Notes: generated by a model not told the origin, from the letters alone. A stretch of 53,052 nucleotides of DNA from Candidatus Anammoximicrobium sp. (GCA_012515235.1 JAAYYU010000348.1:1-53052), one strand, 5' to 3'. Counted from the first letter of the stretch, positions 41,301 through 50,476 are shown. Translations and numbers: made by a program.

Positions 41301-42545
41301 TTACGCGGTCGTTCCATAATCCCTGCCGCGGCGGGCAGCGGCAACAAGCAGGACCAGACCCACCACCATCATCCCCGCGGAAACATAATAAGGCATCTCC
41401 AAACGCTGCCGCAGCAGCGGGATGCCGACGCCGGAGCCCAGGATGCGGGCCAGTGCGCTGACGCTTTGCCCCAACCCCAGGATCGCGCCCTGCTGCTGCG
41501 GATCGCTGCGGCGGGACAACAGCGAATTCAAGCTGGGATGCATCAGCGCAAAGCCGCCGACCACCAACGCAGCCGCGCCCAACACCAGGCCGATGGACTG
41601 CTGCCAGACGGCGACGACCATCAGCCCGTAGCCCATCGTCTCGATCACCGCCCCGCTGACCGACAAACCCGCTTCGCTCACTCGCCCCGCTAACCGCCGC
41701 ACGACGCCGCCCTGGACCAGGGCCAACGTCAAACCGATGTAGGCGTACGTCAAGCAGACTTGACGAAAACTGAAGTGAAACGGCATCTGGGCCGCCGCAT
41801 CGCCGCCTTTGACCAGCATCGACAACGTGGTCTCGTAGGTCGCGAACGAGAACACACAGACGAACACGCCGGCCAGCAGCAGCCCGATCGAGGGCTGGAC
41901 AAGCGCCGCGTGGAACGTCCGCCAATCCCAAATCCGCCGGGCCGCCGACTCGCTGTGCGCGTGCTTCGATTCGGGCAGCTTGAAGATCGCCAGCAGCAGC
42001 GCCAAGGCCGACAGGATCGCCGCCGCATACCCCGGCCACGGACCCGGATCGCCGTGCCCCGACGGCACCGCCAGGTAGGCCACCAGAGGCCCGAACGTGA
42101 ACCCCAAGCCAAACGCCATGCCAATCAACGCCATGCCCTTGGGACGATTCTCCAGCGACGTGGAATCGGCGATGTAAGCTTGCGCCGTCGGGATCGTGGC
42201 TCCCGCAATGCCGGCCCCGATGCGGGCCACAAACAGCAACGCGAGACTCTTCATGACCGTGGCCACGCCGAACAGCGTGTAGAACAGCACCGAGCCCAAC
42301 AGGCCGACAATCAGCACCGGCCGGCGGCCCCAATGATCGGAAATCCGACCCCAAATCGGCGCGAACACGAACTGCATGATCGAGAAACTGGCCATCAACA
42401 AGCCCAGCCGCCAGCCGTGCGGGTCCTCCGCAAAGTCGGCCGCGTAGATCGGCACCAGCGGCAGAACGATGCCGAAACCGAGCAGGTCGATGAAGACCGC
42501 CAGAAAGATGACCAGCAGCGAGCCTCGACGCGGTTCGTGGGACAT
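41301..42545 (-). CDS. MFS transporter (TetA-like drug/metabolite exporter)
   Basis: This 414-residue inner-membrane transporter of the major facilitator superfamily has 12 predicted helices. The opening SLLVIFLAVFIDLLGFGIVLPLVPIYA is typical of TetA/DHA1-type exporters, and motif A appears as GRISDHWGRRPVLIVG between helices 2 and 3. GAGIAGATIPTAQAYIADST and GMAFGLGFTFGPLVAYL (motif C-like) follow. The substrate is unknown. A long overlapping frame on the same strand is a shadow. It starts 68 nt after the M14 peptidase gene and ends 21 nt before the SEC-C gene. Confidence 0.92.
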   Translation of the reverse strand: MSHEPRRGSLLVIFLAVFIDLLGFGIVLPLVPIYAADFAEDPHGWRLGLLMASFSIMQFVFAPIWGRISDHWGRRPVLIVGLLGSVLFYTLFGVATVMKSLALLFVARIGAGIAGATIPTAQAYIADSTSLENRPKGMALIGMAFGLGFTFGPLVAYLAVPSGHGDPGPWPGYAAAILSALALLLAIFKLPESKHAHSESAARRIWDWRTFHAALVQPSIGLLLAGVFVCVFSFATYETTLSMLVKGGDAAAQMPFHFSFRQVCLTYAYIGLTLALVQGGVVRRLAGRVSEAGLSVSGAVIETMGYGLMVVAVWQQSIGLVLGAAALVVGGFALMHPSLNSLLSRRSDPQQQGAILGLGQSVSALARILGSGVGIPLLRQRLEMPYYVSAGMMVVGLVLLVAAARRGRDYGTTA

Positions 42546-42613
42546 TTTCTGACAACCCCCGGTGCTTCCGTCAACTGTCGATCACGCCGTCCTTGCGCCC
42601 CGCGACGGTGCTC

Positions 42614-43876
42614 TCAGCCGCCTGCCGCTGCCTGGTTCTGCTTCCCGCCGGCGGCGGGCAGTCGGCCTTGGGCGGCGTCGGCCAGCAGCGTGCGCATCAG
42701 CGTTTCGCCGGCGGCGCGGGCCACGGTGCGGATCAGCGGGCGCGGCGTGTTGTCGCCCACTTCGTACGTGATCGCCGGGATGCGGAACGTGCGGTAGGCC
42801 CACGGCGCCGCCAGCGCCAGTTTGCCTGCCGCCGAGCCTTCGCGGCGGACGCGATACTCGGGCAATTGCTGCTGGACGGCCTCCAGCCACCGCCGCGTGA
42901 AATCCGGGGGCACCATCGGATCGCTGTCGCGCTGGGTATAGAACACGTCGTGCCCGGTGGAGTGAAAATCGAGAAACAGACGCAGGGTTTGGCCCGCGGC
43001 GGCCAGACGCTGGATCTCGTCACGCACGGCCCGCGTCTCGGGCTGGATGAACTTCATCCAGTCGCGATTCAAGTCCACGCGGTTCAGGTTGCATCGCCAG
43101 TGGCCCAGTTCGACGCCGTCTGGATTCACCAGCGGAATGACCGTGACCTGGAAACGCTGGCGGAAACGGACGGCCAGGTCGTCGCCCTCCGTCAGGCGGT
43201 CGACCAGCGCCATCAGCGCCAACGAGCCGGTCACCTCCGGCGGGTGCTGCCGGCCGATGAACACCAGGTGATCGGCGCTGTCGGCGTTTCCCAGCGTCCA
43301 GGCCAGCAGCGGGCGGCCGGCGACCGAGCGGCCCACCTCGCGCTCTGCGGCCCCCGTCGCCGTGGCCGTCCGGCGGGCCCAGCCGTACAGGTCCTCGGCA
43401 ATCAGCAATTCCTGGGCTGCCACCCACAGCGGCTCGGGGCCTACGTCCAGGCGGAGCAGCGGGGCTTGGCCCTTGGCCGGCTGGTAGGCGGCGCCGGTCA
43501 GCCGGGTCCAAGTCCTGCCGTCGCGGCTGACTTTGGGCGCATAGCGGTGCGTGCCGCCTTCGTACTTCAGCTCCAACTCGATCGTCTGCGGCTGGTCGCT
43601 GCGGACGCGAAAGGCGTACCAGGCGCTGTTGTTGATCGGGGTCGTCTCCGCGCGGATCAGCACCTGAAACCGGCCGGCGGCGGCCTGCGTACAATCGTTC
43701 AGCCGTCCGCCGGAAAAATCCGCATCCAACGTCAGGCCGGCGGCCGGAAAGAAAAAGCACTTCTTGGCGGCCTCACCAGCTACTTCGGCGGCCGGAGCAC
43801 TCATGCCTCCGGACAAAACCAGCGCCAGAACCAGGCGGGGCGGCAACCAACGCCGGCGAGCGTACAGCAAACTCAT
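42614..43876 (-). CDS. Exported M14 family zinc carboxypeptidase
   Basis: This 420-residue protein has a signal peptide (LPPRLVLALVLSGGMSAPAAE), then a beta-rich N-domain (about 35-160) like that of the cytosolic-carboxypeptidase-type M14 subfamily, and a catalytic domain. Zinc ligands are His211 and Glu214 (GRQHPPEVTGS) and His305 (LDFHSTGHD). The catalytic Glu is Glu372 (ITYEVGDN). NPDGVELGHWRCNLNRVDLNRDW supplies the substrate-binding Asn-Arg. All key residues are present, so it should be active. It sits between sialidase and MFS genes, which suggests scavenging of glycoprotein or peptide material, although specificity is unknown. Confidence 0.9.
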   Translation of the reverse strand: MSLLYARRRWLPPRLVLALVLSGGMSAPAAEVAGEAAKKCFFFPAAGLTLDADFSGGRLNDCTQAAAGRFQVLIRAETTPINNSAWYAFRVRSDQPQTIELELKYEGGTHRYAPKVSRDGRTWTRLTGAAYQPAKGQAPLLRLDVGPEPLWVAAQELLIAEDLYGWARRTATATGAAEREVGRSVAGRPLLAWTLGNADSADHLVFIGRQHPPEVTGSLALMALVDRLTEGDDLAVRFRQRFQVTVIPLVNPDGVELGHWRCNLNRVDLNRDWMKFIQPETRAVRDEIQRLAAAGQTLRLFLDFHSTGHDVFYTQRDSDPMVPPDFTRRWLEAVQQQLPEYRVRREGSAAGKLALAAPWAYRTFRIPAITYEVGDNTPRPLIRTVARAAGETLMRTLLADAAQGRLPAAGGKQNQAAAGG

Positions 43877-43948
43877 AGGAGACTCCCGATCGAGGTCTTG
43901 ACGAGCGAAGGACGGCCGCCGGCGGCCACGCAGCCCCGGCCTGGATGC

Positions 43949-45058
43949 TCACTTTGCCGCCGCGGTGACCCAGGCGAGATTGAATCGCGCCAGCGCCATC
44001 CGGTCGTACAGTTTCTGCTCGCCGCGCTCGAACAGCAGATAGATCGTGCCGTCCGGCGCCGCGGCCAGGGACGAATATGCGCTCAGGCCCTCGTTGACCA
44101 GCCGCTTCACCGGCCAGGTCAAGCCTTGGTCGTAGCTGACAAACACCGTCATCCGGTGCCGCGATTTGCCCGGGTTGTCCGGCGCGCTGAACAGCAACAC
44201 GTCCTTGCCGTCCGTCACTGCTGACGGCAGGCGGATCAGGCCGGCATTACAGCCGTAACTCGGCTTCGTCCCATACTTGAAATAGAACGGCTCGCCGATC
44301 TCGAACAAGTCGGTCGTGACCTGCCAATCGACCCACATCGCGCCGCCGTCGTGACTCCAGGCGATCTGCCGGCGGTGATCCACGGACATGTGCGAACGCG
44401 AGTTGTAGTAGATCGAACCGGTCGAGACTTCGGCCAGCGTCCCTTCCCCGGTGCCGCTCTGCACCGGGGCGCTGGTCTGCCACGTCTGGCCCCGGTCGTC
44501 GCTATAGATGGCCGTGTTGTAGTTGTAGGGCCACCATTCCTGGTCGTTGTTGCCCCGCGGCGGCTGAACCCTGGCGGGCATGATCAAGCGGCCTTTGTGT
44601 TTGCCGAATTGCAGGGTCAAGCCGGACTCGGAACAAGTCGTCTGGACGGGCACCGCGCCCGCGCCGCCGTGTCCCAGGGGATTCGGCTTGACGACGATCC
44701 CTTCCCGCCTCCAAGTCTTGCCGTGATCGCCGCTCCGCCAAAGGTGGCTCCGGGCCGAGTTCACCACCATCACGTCGCCCGTTTCCGTGTCCACCATCGC
44801 GCTGCCGTTGGCGTCGTGGCCCACCTCCTGGGCCGGGCTGAACGTCTTGCCGCCGTCTTCGCTGCGGCGCACCAGCCGGCCCGCCCTGGCCAAGGCGAGC
44901 ACGGATCCGTCCGCCGCCACAACGACGTTCGGAATCCGGTTCTCCGGGCCTTCGTACAAGTCCTGCTGGTCGAAGCAGGGCTCTTCGGCCCGGCCCAAGA
45001 CGGCTCCGAGCAACAGGATGGCTGCCGTCCCCGCTAGAATCGCACTGGTCGTTTTCAT
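43949..45058 (-). CDS. Secreted sialidase-fold exo-glycosidase (GH33-like)
   Basis: This 369-residue exported protein has a signal peptide (SAILAGTAAILLLGAVLGRAEE) and a six-bladed beta-propeller with five Asp-box motifs: SEDGGKTF, SGDHGKTW, SDDRGQTW, SHDGGAMW and SYDQGLTW. The early RIPNVVVAADG supplies the first Arg of the sialidase triad, and further Arg (LIMPAR) and Glu (EGTLAEVS) residues match catalytic positions in GH33 sialidases. It probably cleaves terminal sialic acid or a related acidic sugar outside the cytoplasm. It follows xseA by only 13 nt, so it is read from the same transcript. Confidence 0.87.
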   Translation of the reverse strand: MKTTSAILAGTAAILLLGAVLGRAEEPCFDQQDLYEGPENRIPNVVVAADGSVLALARAGRLVRRSEDGGKTFSPAQEVGHDANGSAMVDTETGDVMVVNSARSHLWRSGDHGKTWRREGIVVKPNPLGHGGAGAVPVQTTCSESGLTLQFGKHKGRLIMPARVQPPRGNNDQEWWPYNYNTAIYSDDRGQTWQTSAPVQSGTGEGTLAEVSTGSIYYNSRSHMSVDHRRQIAWSHDGGAMWVDWQVTTDLFEIGEPFYFKYGTKPSYGCNAGLIRLPSAVTDGKDVLLFSAPDNPGKSRHRMTVFVSYDQGLTWPVKRLVNEGLSAYSSLAAAPDGTIYLLFERGEQKLYDRMALARFNLAWVTAAAK

Positions 45059-45071
45059 GGTCTTTGCGTCC

Positions 45072-46292
45072 TCATGATTTGCGTATTTCCGTGACCCGGC
45101 TCACCGCCTGGCCCTGGGCAAACCGGGAACGAATCTCGTCGCCCACGTTCAGCGTGGCGGCGTCGGTGACGATCTGCCCGGTGGCGGCCTGGTGTGTCAG
45201 ACTATACCCGCGGGCCAGAACGCTCAAGGGGCTGAGCGATTCCAGCCGTGCAGCCAGTGCGGCCAGGCGGTCCTTGTGCCGCGTCAGCTGAAAGGCGACC
45301 GCCCGCTGGGCCCGCAGTTCCAGATCGTCCAACTCCCGCGCCAGGTCGTGAACCAGGTCGAAGGGCCGGCGAAAGACGCGATGCTGGGCCAGGGCCTCCA
45401 GCCGGGACCGGGCATCCGCAGCCCGCGCTCGCAAGGCGGCCGCCAACCGGCCCCGCATGCCGTCCAGTCCGGCACGGATCTCGTCGGCCGCGGGCACGAC
45501 CAGCGCCGCCGCTTCGCTGGGCGTCAATGCCCGCGCGTCCGCCACCAGGTCGGACAGCGTCACGTCGATCTCGTGGCCCACCGCGGAAACCACGGGAATC
45601 CGCGAGGCGTGGATCGCCCGCACGACGGGCTCTTCGTTGAAACACCACAAGTCCTCCAGGCTGCCGCCGCCACGCCCGACGACCAGCACGTCCGGCGGCT
45701 CCGGCAGCGAATTGGCCGTGCGGATGCCTCGCACCAGGTCCTGCGCCGCGCCTTCGCCTTGGACCTTGGCCGGAATAATCAGCACCTGGACGCCCGGCCA
45801 GCGGCGGCGCAAGATTTCCAGGAAATCCCGGACGGCCGCGCCGGTGGGACTGGTCACAAACGCGATCCGCCGTGGAAAGCGAGGCAGCGGCCGCTTGCGG
45901 CCCGCCTCGAACAGGCCCTCCGCGGCCAGTCGCTGGTGCAGCTTGCGCAACGCCAACTGCAACGCGCCGACGCCCAAGGGCTCCACCTTGCGGATGATCA
46001 GCTGGTACACGCCCCGCGGCGGATACACGTCCACGTCGCCGCCGCACACGACCTGCTGGCCGTCCTGCAAGTCGAAGTCCAGCCGCGAAGCGACACTCCG
46101 CCAAATCACGCCGCGAATCTGCGCCCCTTCGTCCTTCAGCGTCAGGTAGATGTGCCCCGACTGCGGCCGCGCCACGTCCGACAATTCGCCGACGACCCAG
46201 ACCGAAGTGAATTCCGTTTCCAGCGACAGCTTGATCTGCTGCGTCAGCTGCGAAACGCTCAGCGGCTGGACCGTTTGGCGTGGTTCGTCCAT
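45072..46292 (-). CDS. xseA: Exodeoxyribonuclease VII large subunit
   Basis: XseA is the catalytic large subunit of ExoVII, which degrades single-stranded DNA from both ends in repair. The 406-residue protein has the N-terminal OB domain (LSVSQLTQQIKLSLETEFTSVWVVGELSD, HIYLTLKDEGAQIRGVIW), the catalytic core (RIAFVTSPTGAAVRDFLEIL, VGRGGGSLEDLWCFNEEPVVRAI, PVVSAVGHEIDVTLSD) and a coiled C-terminal region ending in SVLARGYSL. It is shorter than E. coli XseA (456). The small subunit xseB, usually adjacent, is not next to it in this window. It begins 10 nt after pntB. Confidence 0.95.
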   Translation of the reverse strand: MDEPRQTVQPLSVSQLTQQIKLSLETEFTSVWVVGELSDVARPQSGHIYLTLKDEGAQIRGVIWRSVASRLDFDLQDGQQVVCGGDVDVYPPRGVYQLIIRKVEPLGVGALQLALRKLHQRLAAEGLFEAGRKRPLPRFPRRIAFVTSPTGAAVRDFLEILRRRWPGVQVLIIPAKVQGEGAAQDLVRGIRTANSLPEPPDVLVVGRGGGSLEDLWCFNEEPVVRAIHASRIPVVSAVGHEIDVTLSDLVADARALTPSEAAALVVPAADEIRAGLDGMRGRLAAALRARAADARSRLEALAQHRVFRRPFDLVHDLARELDDLELRAQRAVAFQLTRHKDRLAALAARLESLSPLSVLARGYSLTHQAATGQIVTDAATLNVGDEIRSRFAQGQAVSRVTEIRKS

Positions 46293-46302
46293 GCTCCCGC
46301 AC

Positions 46303-47712
46303 TCACAGCTCTTTCACTGCCCGGACGATGTCCAGAACCGCTTTTTGGCCGTCTGCAAAGAACATCAGGGTGTTCGGGGCGCCAAACAATGGATTGGGGA
46401 TGCCGGCAAAACCGGGACTCAAGCTGCGTTTGATCACCACCACGGTGCGGGCCTTGTCCACGTCGATGATCGGCATCCCGGCGATCGGACTGTTGGGGTC
46501 CGTCTTGGCCAGCGGATTCACCACGTCGTTGGCCCCGATCACGATCGCCACGTCCACCGTCTCCATCGTGGGGTTGATCTGGTCCATCTCCTTCAGCTGT
46601 TCGTAATCGACGTCCGCCTCGGCCAGCAGCACGTTCATGTGGCCCGGCATCCGGCCCGCGACGGGGTGAATGGCGTATTCCACCGTCCCGCCGCGTTCCT
46701 CGATGATCTTGCCCAGATCCCGCACGGCATGTTGGGCCTGGGCCACCGCCATCCCGTAACCGGGCACAAACACCACCCGCTGGACGCCGTCCAGCAGCAT
46801 GGCGATGTCGTCCGCCGTCGTGCTCCGCACCGTGGCATAGAACTCGTCGGCGCTGCCGGCCAGCGAACCCGCTTCCATCACGCCGAACAGGACGTTGGTC
46901 AACGACCGGTTCATGGCCTTGCACATGATGTTGCTGAGGATGATCCCCGACGCGCCGACCAGCGAGCCGGCGATGATCAGCACGCTGTTGTTGATCACAA
47001 ACCCCGTGGCACAAGCCGCCAGACCGGAATACGAGTTCAGCAGGGCAATGACGACCGGCATGTCGGCGCCGCCGATCGGGTTGACCAGGAACACGCCCAG
47101 CACGGATGCAATCACGACGATCGCCAGATAGGTCCAGGCCGCGTGTGCCGGTTCGCCGGCAACCATCCAGCCGGCCAGCAGCACTGCGAGAATCAGCAGC
47201 ACGACGTTGATCGCCTGCTGGCCGGGCAAACTGACCGGCTTTTTGAACATCTTCAGCTCTTGCAGCTTGCCAAAGGCCACCAGGCTGCCCCAAAACGTCA
47301 CGGCCCCGATGATGCCGGAAACCGCCGTGGCGACCATCGCGACATAGGGATTGATTTCGCCCACTCCGCCCCGCAGCAATTCGGCGCCGGCGACCAGCAC
47401 GGACGCCCCGCCGCCAAAGCCGTTCAACAAGCCGACCATCTGCGGCATGGCGGTCATGGGCACTTTGAGCGCCAACCAGGCCCCGGCGATGGAGCCGATG
47501 AGGACGCCGACCAGGATGTATTCGTACGTGACCACCTCGTGCAGCCACAGCGTCGCCACGATCGCAATCAGCATGCCCAGCGAACCGCACAGGTTGCCGC
47601 GAACCGCCGTGCGCGGGTGCGACATCATCTTCAGGCCGAAGATGAACAGCACGGCCGCCAAGACGTAGCACAATTGGACGAGGACATTCAGCGTCGTTGT
47701 ATTCACAGTCAA
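46303..47712 (-). CDS. pntB: NAD(P) transhydrogenase subunit beta
   Basis: PntB forms part of the proton channel and the NADP(H)-binding domain III of the membrane transhydrogenase, which couples hydride transfer from NADH to NADP+ to proton influx. The 469-residue protein has about nine membrane helices (to about residue 270). The soluble domain follows, with FVPGYGMAVAQAQHAV, GRMPGHMNVLLAEADV, AIVIGANDVVNPLAK and the C-terminal KRSLSPGFAGIPNPLF. All are hallmark motifs. It starts 7 nt after pntAB, and xseA follows by 10 nt. Confidence 0.96.
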   Translation of the reverse strand: MTVNTTTLNVLVQLCYVLAAVLFIFGLKMMSHPRTAVRGNLCGSLGMLIAIVATLWLHEVVTYEYILVGVLIGSIAGAWLALKVPMTAMPQMVGLLNGFGGGASVLVAGAELLRGGVGEINPYVAMVATAVSGIIGAVTFWGSLVAFGKLQELKMFKKPVSLPGQQAINVVLLILAVLLAGWMVAGEPAHAAWTYLAIVVIASVLGVFLVNPIGGADMPVVIALLNSYSGLAACATGFVINNSVLIIAGSLVGASGIILSNIMCKAMNRSLTNVLFGVMEAGSLAGSADEFYATVRSTTADDIAMLLDGVQRVVFVPGYGMAVAQAQHAVRDLGKIIEERGGTVEYAIHPVAGRMPGHMNVLLAEADVDYEQLKEMDQINPTMETVDVAIVIGANDVVNPLAKTDPNSPIAGMPIIDVDKARTVVVIKRSLSPGFAGIPNPLFGAPNTLMFFADGQKAVLDIVRAVKEL

Positions 47713-47719
47713 GTTCCCG

Positions 47720-48181
47720 TCACTTCTTCTTGAACATCTTCAGCATCCGATGCGTCACCAGGAATCCGCCCACCACGTTGAGCATGGCAAAGGCCACCGC
47801 CGCGGTGCCCAGGATGGTGGCCAGGCCGAACTGCTTCGCGCCGGAAGCCACCAGCGCGCCGACCACGGTAATGCCGCTGATGGCGTTCGATCCGGACATC
47901 AAGGGCGTGTGCAGCGTCGGCGGGACCTTGGTAATGACGTCGAATCCGTTTAACATGGCCAGCACGAAAATCGTCAGGCTGGCCAACAGGGCCTGGGTGG
48001 ACGGTGCCAGGCTGCCGCTCTGGGAAGCCTCACAGCCGGCGGTCGCCGACCCGGCCTCCGCGGCGGCGGGCAGTGCGCCGGCTTGTCCGTCCCCGGCCAT
48101 CACGGCCTGGGCCACACTCACGGCCAGGCAGACGACCAGGATCAGCAGGCAGATTGAGCGAAGGGTACCAACGGCAGTCAT
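47720..48181 (-). CDS. pntAB: NAD(P) transhydrogenase subunit alpha, membrane part (alpha-2)
   Basis: This 153-residue subunit supplies membrane helices of domain II. Residues 60-150 are the conserved part: LLASLTIFVLAMLNGFDVITKVPPTLHTPLMSGSNAISGI and GTAAVAFAMLNVVGGFLVTHRMLKMF. Typical alpha-2 subunits are about 95-110 residues. Here an extra N-terminal segment of about 50 residues begins with a signal-like hydrophobic stretch (SICLLILVVCLAVSVAQA) and an Ala/Gly/Ser-rich spacer. I chose ATG 48181, with GAGGAAG upstream, over ATG 48199. It lies between pntAA (30 nt) and pntB (7 nt), the split-alpha arrangement known from Rhodospirillum. Confidence 0.92.
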   Translation of the reverse strand: MTAVGTLRSICLLILVVCLAVSVAQAVMAGDGQAGALPAAAEAGSATAGCEASQSGSLAPSTQALLASLTIFVLAMLNGFDVITKVPPTLHTPLMSGSNAISGITVVGALVASGAKQFGLATILGTAAVAFAMLNVVGGFLVTHRMLKMFKKK

Positions 48182-48211
48182 AGCTTCCTCGACACGCATC
48201 TAGGCGGTTTG

Positions 48212-49411
48212 TCACGAAGGAGAAACGTTGTCCGGCGCGGCGGCCGGGCCGGCGTCGGCGGCGGCCAGGCCCAGCAACTCGCGAATGCGCGGATGGACCA
48301 CTTGCCCGTCCTGCGCCGCCAGGGTCTCGCGGATGATCTCGTCCTGCAGATTCAGATTCACTTGCCCGCCCTTGATCAGGTTCTGCAGGAACTTCGTCAC
48401 GTTGTTGGAGAACATCAGGCTGGCCGGATGCGGAATTTCGGACGCCAAATTGGTCGGCCCTAGAATCAAGACCCCCCGGTGCTCGACCCGCCGGTCCGCC
48501 TGGCTCAACTCGCAGTTGCCGCCCCGCTCGGCCGCCAGATCGACGATCACGCTGCCCGGCCGCATGCCCTCGACAGCCTCCTTGGTGATCAGCACCGGGG
48601 ACTTCTTGCCGGGGATGGCCGCGGTCGTCACCGCAATGTCGCTGTCTGCCACGACGCGGGCCATCAGCTCACGCTGCCGCCGATAGAACTCGTCGCCCAT
48701 CGCCTTGGCGTAACCGCCCTTGTCTTCCGATTGCCCGGCTTCAATTTCCAACTCGATGAACTTGCCGCCCAGACTGGCGACCTGCTCGCGACAGGCGGTC
48801 CGCACGTCGTAGGCCGAGACGATCGCGCCCAAACGCTTGGCCGTGGCAATCGCCTGCAAACCGGCCACGCCCGCGCCGATCACAAACGCGCGGGCCGCCG
48901 TCAACGTGCCGGCCGCGGTCATCATCAGGGGAAACATCTTGGGCAATTCGACGGCCGCCAGCAGCACCGCGCGATAACCGGCGATGGTGGCCATCGAGGA
49001 CAGCACGTCCATGCTCTGCGCCCGCGTGATCCGCGGAATCAACTCCAGCGCGAACAGGCTCGCACCCGTCTGGGCGACCTGCCGGACGGCCTCCGGTGCC
49101 CCCAGCGGATCGCACATGCCGATCACGATCTGGCCGGCTCTCAAATGCGCCAAGTCGGCTTGGCCAGCTTCCGCGTTGGCGCCCAGACAGCGGACCTGGA
49201 CGACGACCTCCGCGGCCATGGCTTCCTGGCGAGTGGCCGCGATCTGCGCCCCCTTGTCCGCGTATTCCGCGTCGGGAAATCCGGCGGCCGCCCCGGCTCC
49301 CGACTCGACCACCACCTCGGCCCCGGCCTTGGCCAGCGCGGCTAGATTGGCCGGAGTCAGGGCCACACGCCGCTCGCCGGGATACGTTTCTCTGAGAACA
49401 GCAACCTTCAT
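48212..49411 (-). CDS. pntAA: NAD(P) transhydrogenase subunit alpha, NAD-binding part (alpha-1)
   Basis: This 399-residue soluble domain I binds NAD(H). It is related to alanine dehydrogenase. The N-terminus MKVAVLRETYPGERRVALTPANLAALAKAGAEVVVESGAG is diagnostic, followed by QSMDVLSSMATIAGYRAVLLAA, the Rossmann motif FVIGAGVAGLQAIATAKRLGAIVSAYDVR, and VDLAAERGGNCELSQ. The C-terminal NLNLQDEIIRETLA precedes a short Ala/Pro tail. It heads the pntAA-pntAB-pntB operon and the eight-gene minus-strand run. Its ATG has little Shine-Dalgarno. A candidate promoter lies at 49456-49484 on the minus strand. Confidence 0.95.
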   Translation of the reverse strand: MKVAVLRETYPGERRVALTPANLAALAKAGAEVVVESGAGAAAGFPDAEYADKGAQIAATRQEAMAAEVVVQVRCLGANAEAGQADLAHLRAGQIVIGMCDPLGAPEAVRQVAQTGASLFALELIPRITRAQSMDVLSSMATIAGYRAVLLAAVELPKMFPLMMTAAGTLTAARAFVIGAGVAGLQAIATAKRLGAIVSAYDVRTACREQVASLGGKFIELEIEAGQSEDKGGYAKAMGDEFYRRQRELMARVVADSDIAVTTAAIPGKKSPVLITKEAVEGMRPGSVIVDLAAERGGNCELSQADRRVEHRGVLILGPTNLASEIPHPASLMFSNNVTKFLQNLIKGGQVNLNLQDEIIRETLAAQDGQVVHPRIRELLGLAAADAGPAAAPDNVSPS

Positions 49412-49455
49412 GACACACCGCTGCGCGCTGGATAGACGGATTTCGTAAGCGGCAC

Positions 49456-49484
49456 ATTCTAATCACCTGCGATGGGAATTCCAA
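49456..49484 (-). promoter_or_regulatory. Candidate promoter of the pnt operon
   Basis: Read on the minus strand: TTGGAA (complement of 49479-49484), 17-nt spacer, TAGAAT (complement of 49456-49461). The match is 4/6 and 5/6 to the sigma-70 consensus at ideal spacing, giving a 5' leader of roughly 40 nt before the pntAA ATG. Confidence 0.55.
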
Positions 49485-49615
49485 GGGCCGGAAAGCCGAG
49501 CCCGCCTCGCGGTTGCTCCCCAGCAGTGCTTGTATGCCGCCCCCCGGCTGTCAATAATGGTGGCGCGTCGCAGATTCGCTTTGCGTCGAGGATTTCGTCC
49601 TGCGGATATCGAGTG

Positions 49616-50476
49616 ATGGCAGAAGCAGTTTGGTTCTTTGCAGACGGCGATGTGGAACGAGGGCCGGTCACGGAAGCCCAATTGCGGGCATTGATCGGCA
49701 CCGGCAACTTGACTCCAGAAAGCCTGATCTGGAAGGAGGGCATGGACTACTGGACGCCGGCGGGCGAGATTCCGGGGCTGTTCGACCAGCCCGGCCCCGC
49801 CACTCCGCCTCCCACGCCCGCCGCGCCGGCCGCTGGCGAGGCCAAGGCCAAGCCGGGGAAAGCCGTCAAGCCGGCGGCCGCGGCGGCGGCCGCCGCCGAA
49901 CCGAAACCTCGCTTGGCCGGCCTTGGATTCGATGTGCGGCGGCCTCTGGAGATATTCCGCTTCGCCGCCTTTCTGGGCCAGCCATTGCTGTTGGTGGGCC
50001 TGTTCCTGATTCTGCTGTCCCGCGGCTGTGACAACTTGGGGCAACGCCACATGGCCCGGACCCTGGCCCAAGCCAAGCTGGCCGAAGGCGAATTCCAAGA
50101 CGAATGGGATCGGCAGAAGGTGCCCATCGAACAGGAATTGAACGATTTGAGCAAACGCAGCGATCCGTCCCCGAGCGACCGGAGCCGACGGGATTCGCTC
50201 ACCGAACAACTGCGGTCGCTGAACGAACAGAAACAGGCGGAATTCGAACGGCTGCGAGCCGGCGAGTGGCGCGAGCTGAACACCGCGGCCCGCGATGCCG
50301 AAGCGGCACAAACCTTGGGCAGCTTCTGGCGCGAAGGCATCTTCTGGCTGGGCGCCTGCCTGTTCTCGCTGGCTCTGCTGATCGTGGGCTTCTCCGGCAC
50401 CGGACCGGAACGCTGGATGGCCCTGGTCATGCTCACCGTGATCGTCTTCAGCCTGTTCGTGCGGCGGCTGGAATGA
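49616..50476 (+). CDS. GYF_2 domain membrane protein
   Basis: This 286-residue protein begins with a GYF_2-type domain (VWFFADGDVERGPVTEAQLRALIGTGNLTPESLIWKEGMDYWTPA, residues 4-50), a module that binds Pro-rich peptides. An Ala/Pro/Lys-rich linker follows, then a membrane helix (PLLLVGLFLILLSRG), a charged helical coiled-coil segment (DEWDRQKVPIEQELNDLSKRSD to EFERLRAGEWRELNTAARDAE), and two C-terminal helices (WLGACLFSLALLIVGF, MALVMLTVIVFSLFV). Such GYF-DUF membrane proteins are frequent in planctomycetes and uncharacterised. I chose ATG 49616 because the GYF homology begins there. It diverges from pntAA by 204 nt. Confidence 0.82.
   Translation: MAEAVWFFADGDVERGPVTEAQLRALIGTGNLTPESLIWKEGMDYWTPAGEIPGLFDQPGPATPPPTPAAPAAGEAKAKPGKAVKPAAAAAAAAEPKPRLAGLGFDVRRPLEIFRFAAFLGQPLLLVGLFLILLSRGCDNLGQRHMARTLAQAKLAEGEFQDEWDRQKVPIEQELNDLSKRSDPSPSDRSRRDSLTEQLRSLNEQKQAEFERLRAGEWRELNTAARDAEAAQTLGSFWREGIFWLGACLFSLALLIVGFSGTGPERWMALVMLTVIVFSLFVRRLE

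Noticed and set aside
41284..42555. 423-residue minus-strand frame overlapping the MFS gene
   Set aside because: It is in a different frame on the same strand with Gly/Arg-rich translation; the MFS frame has all transporter motifs and hydrophobic helices.
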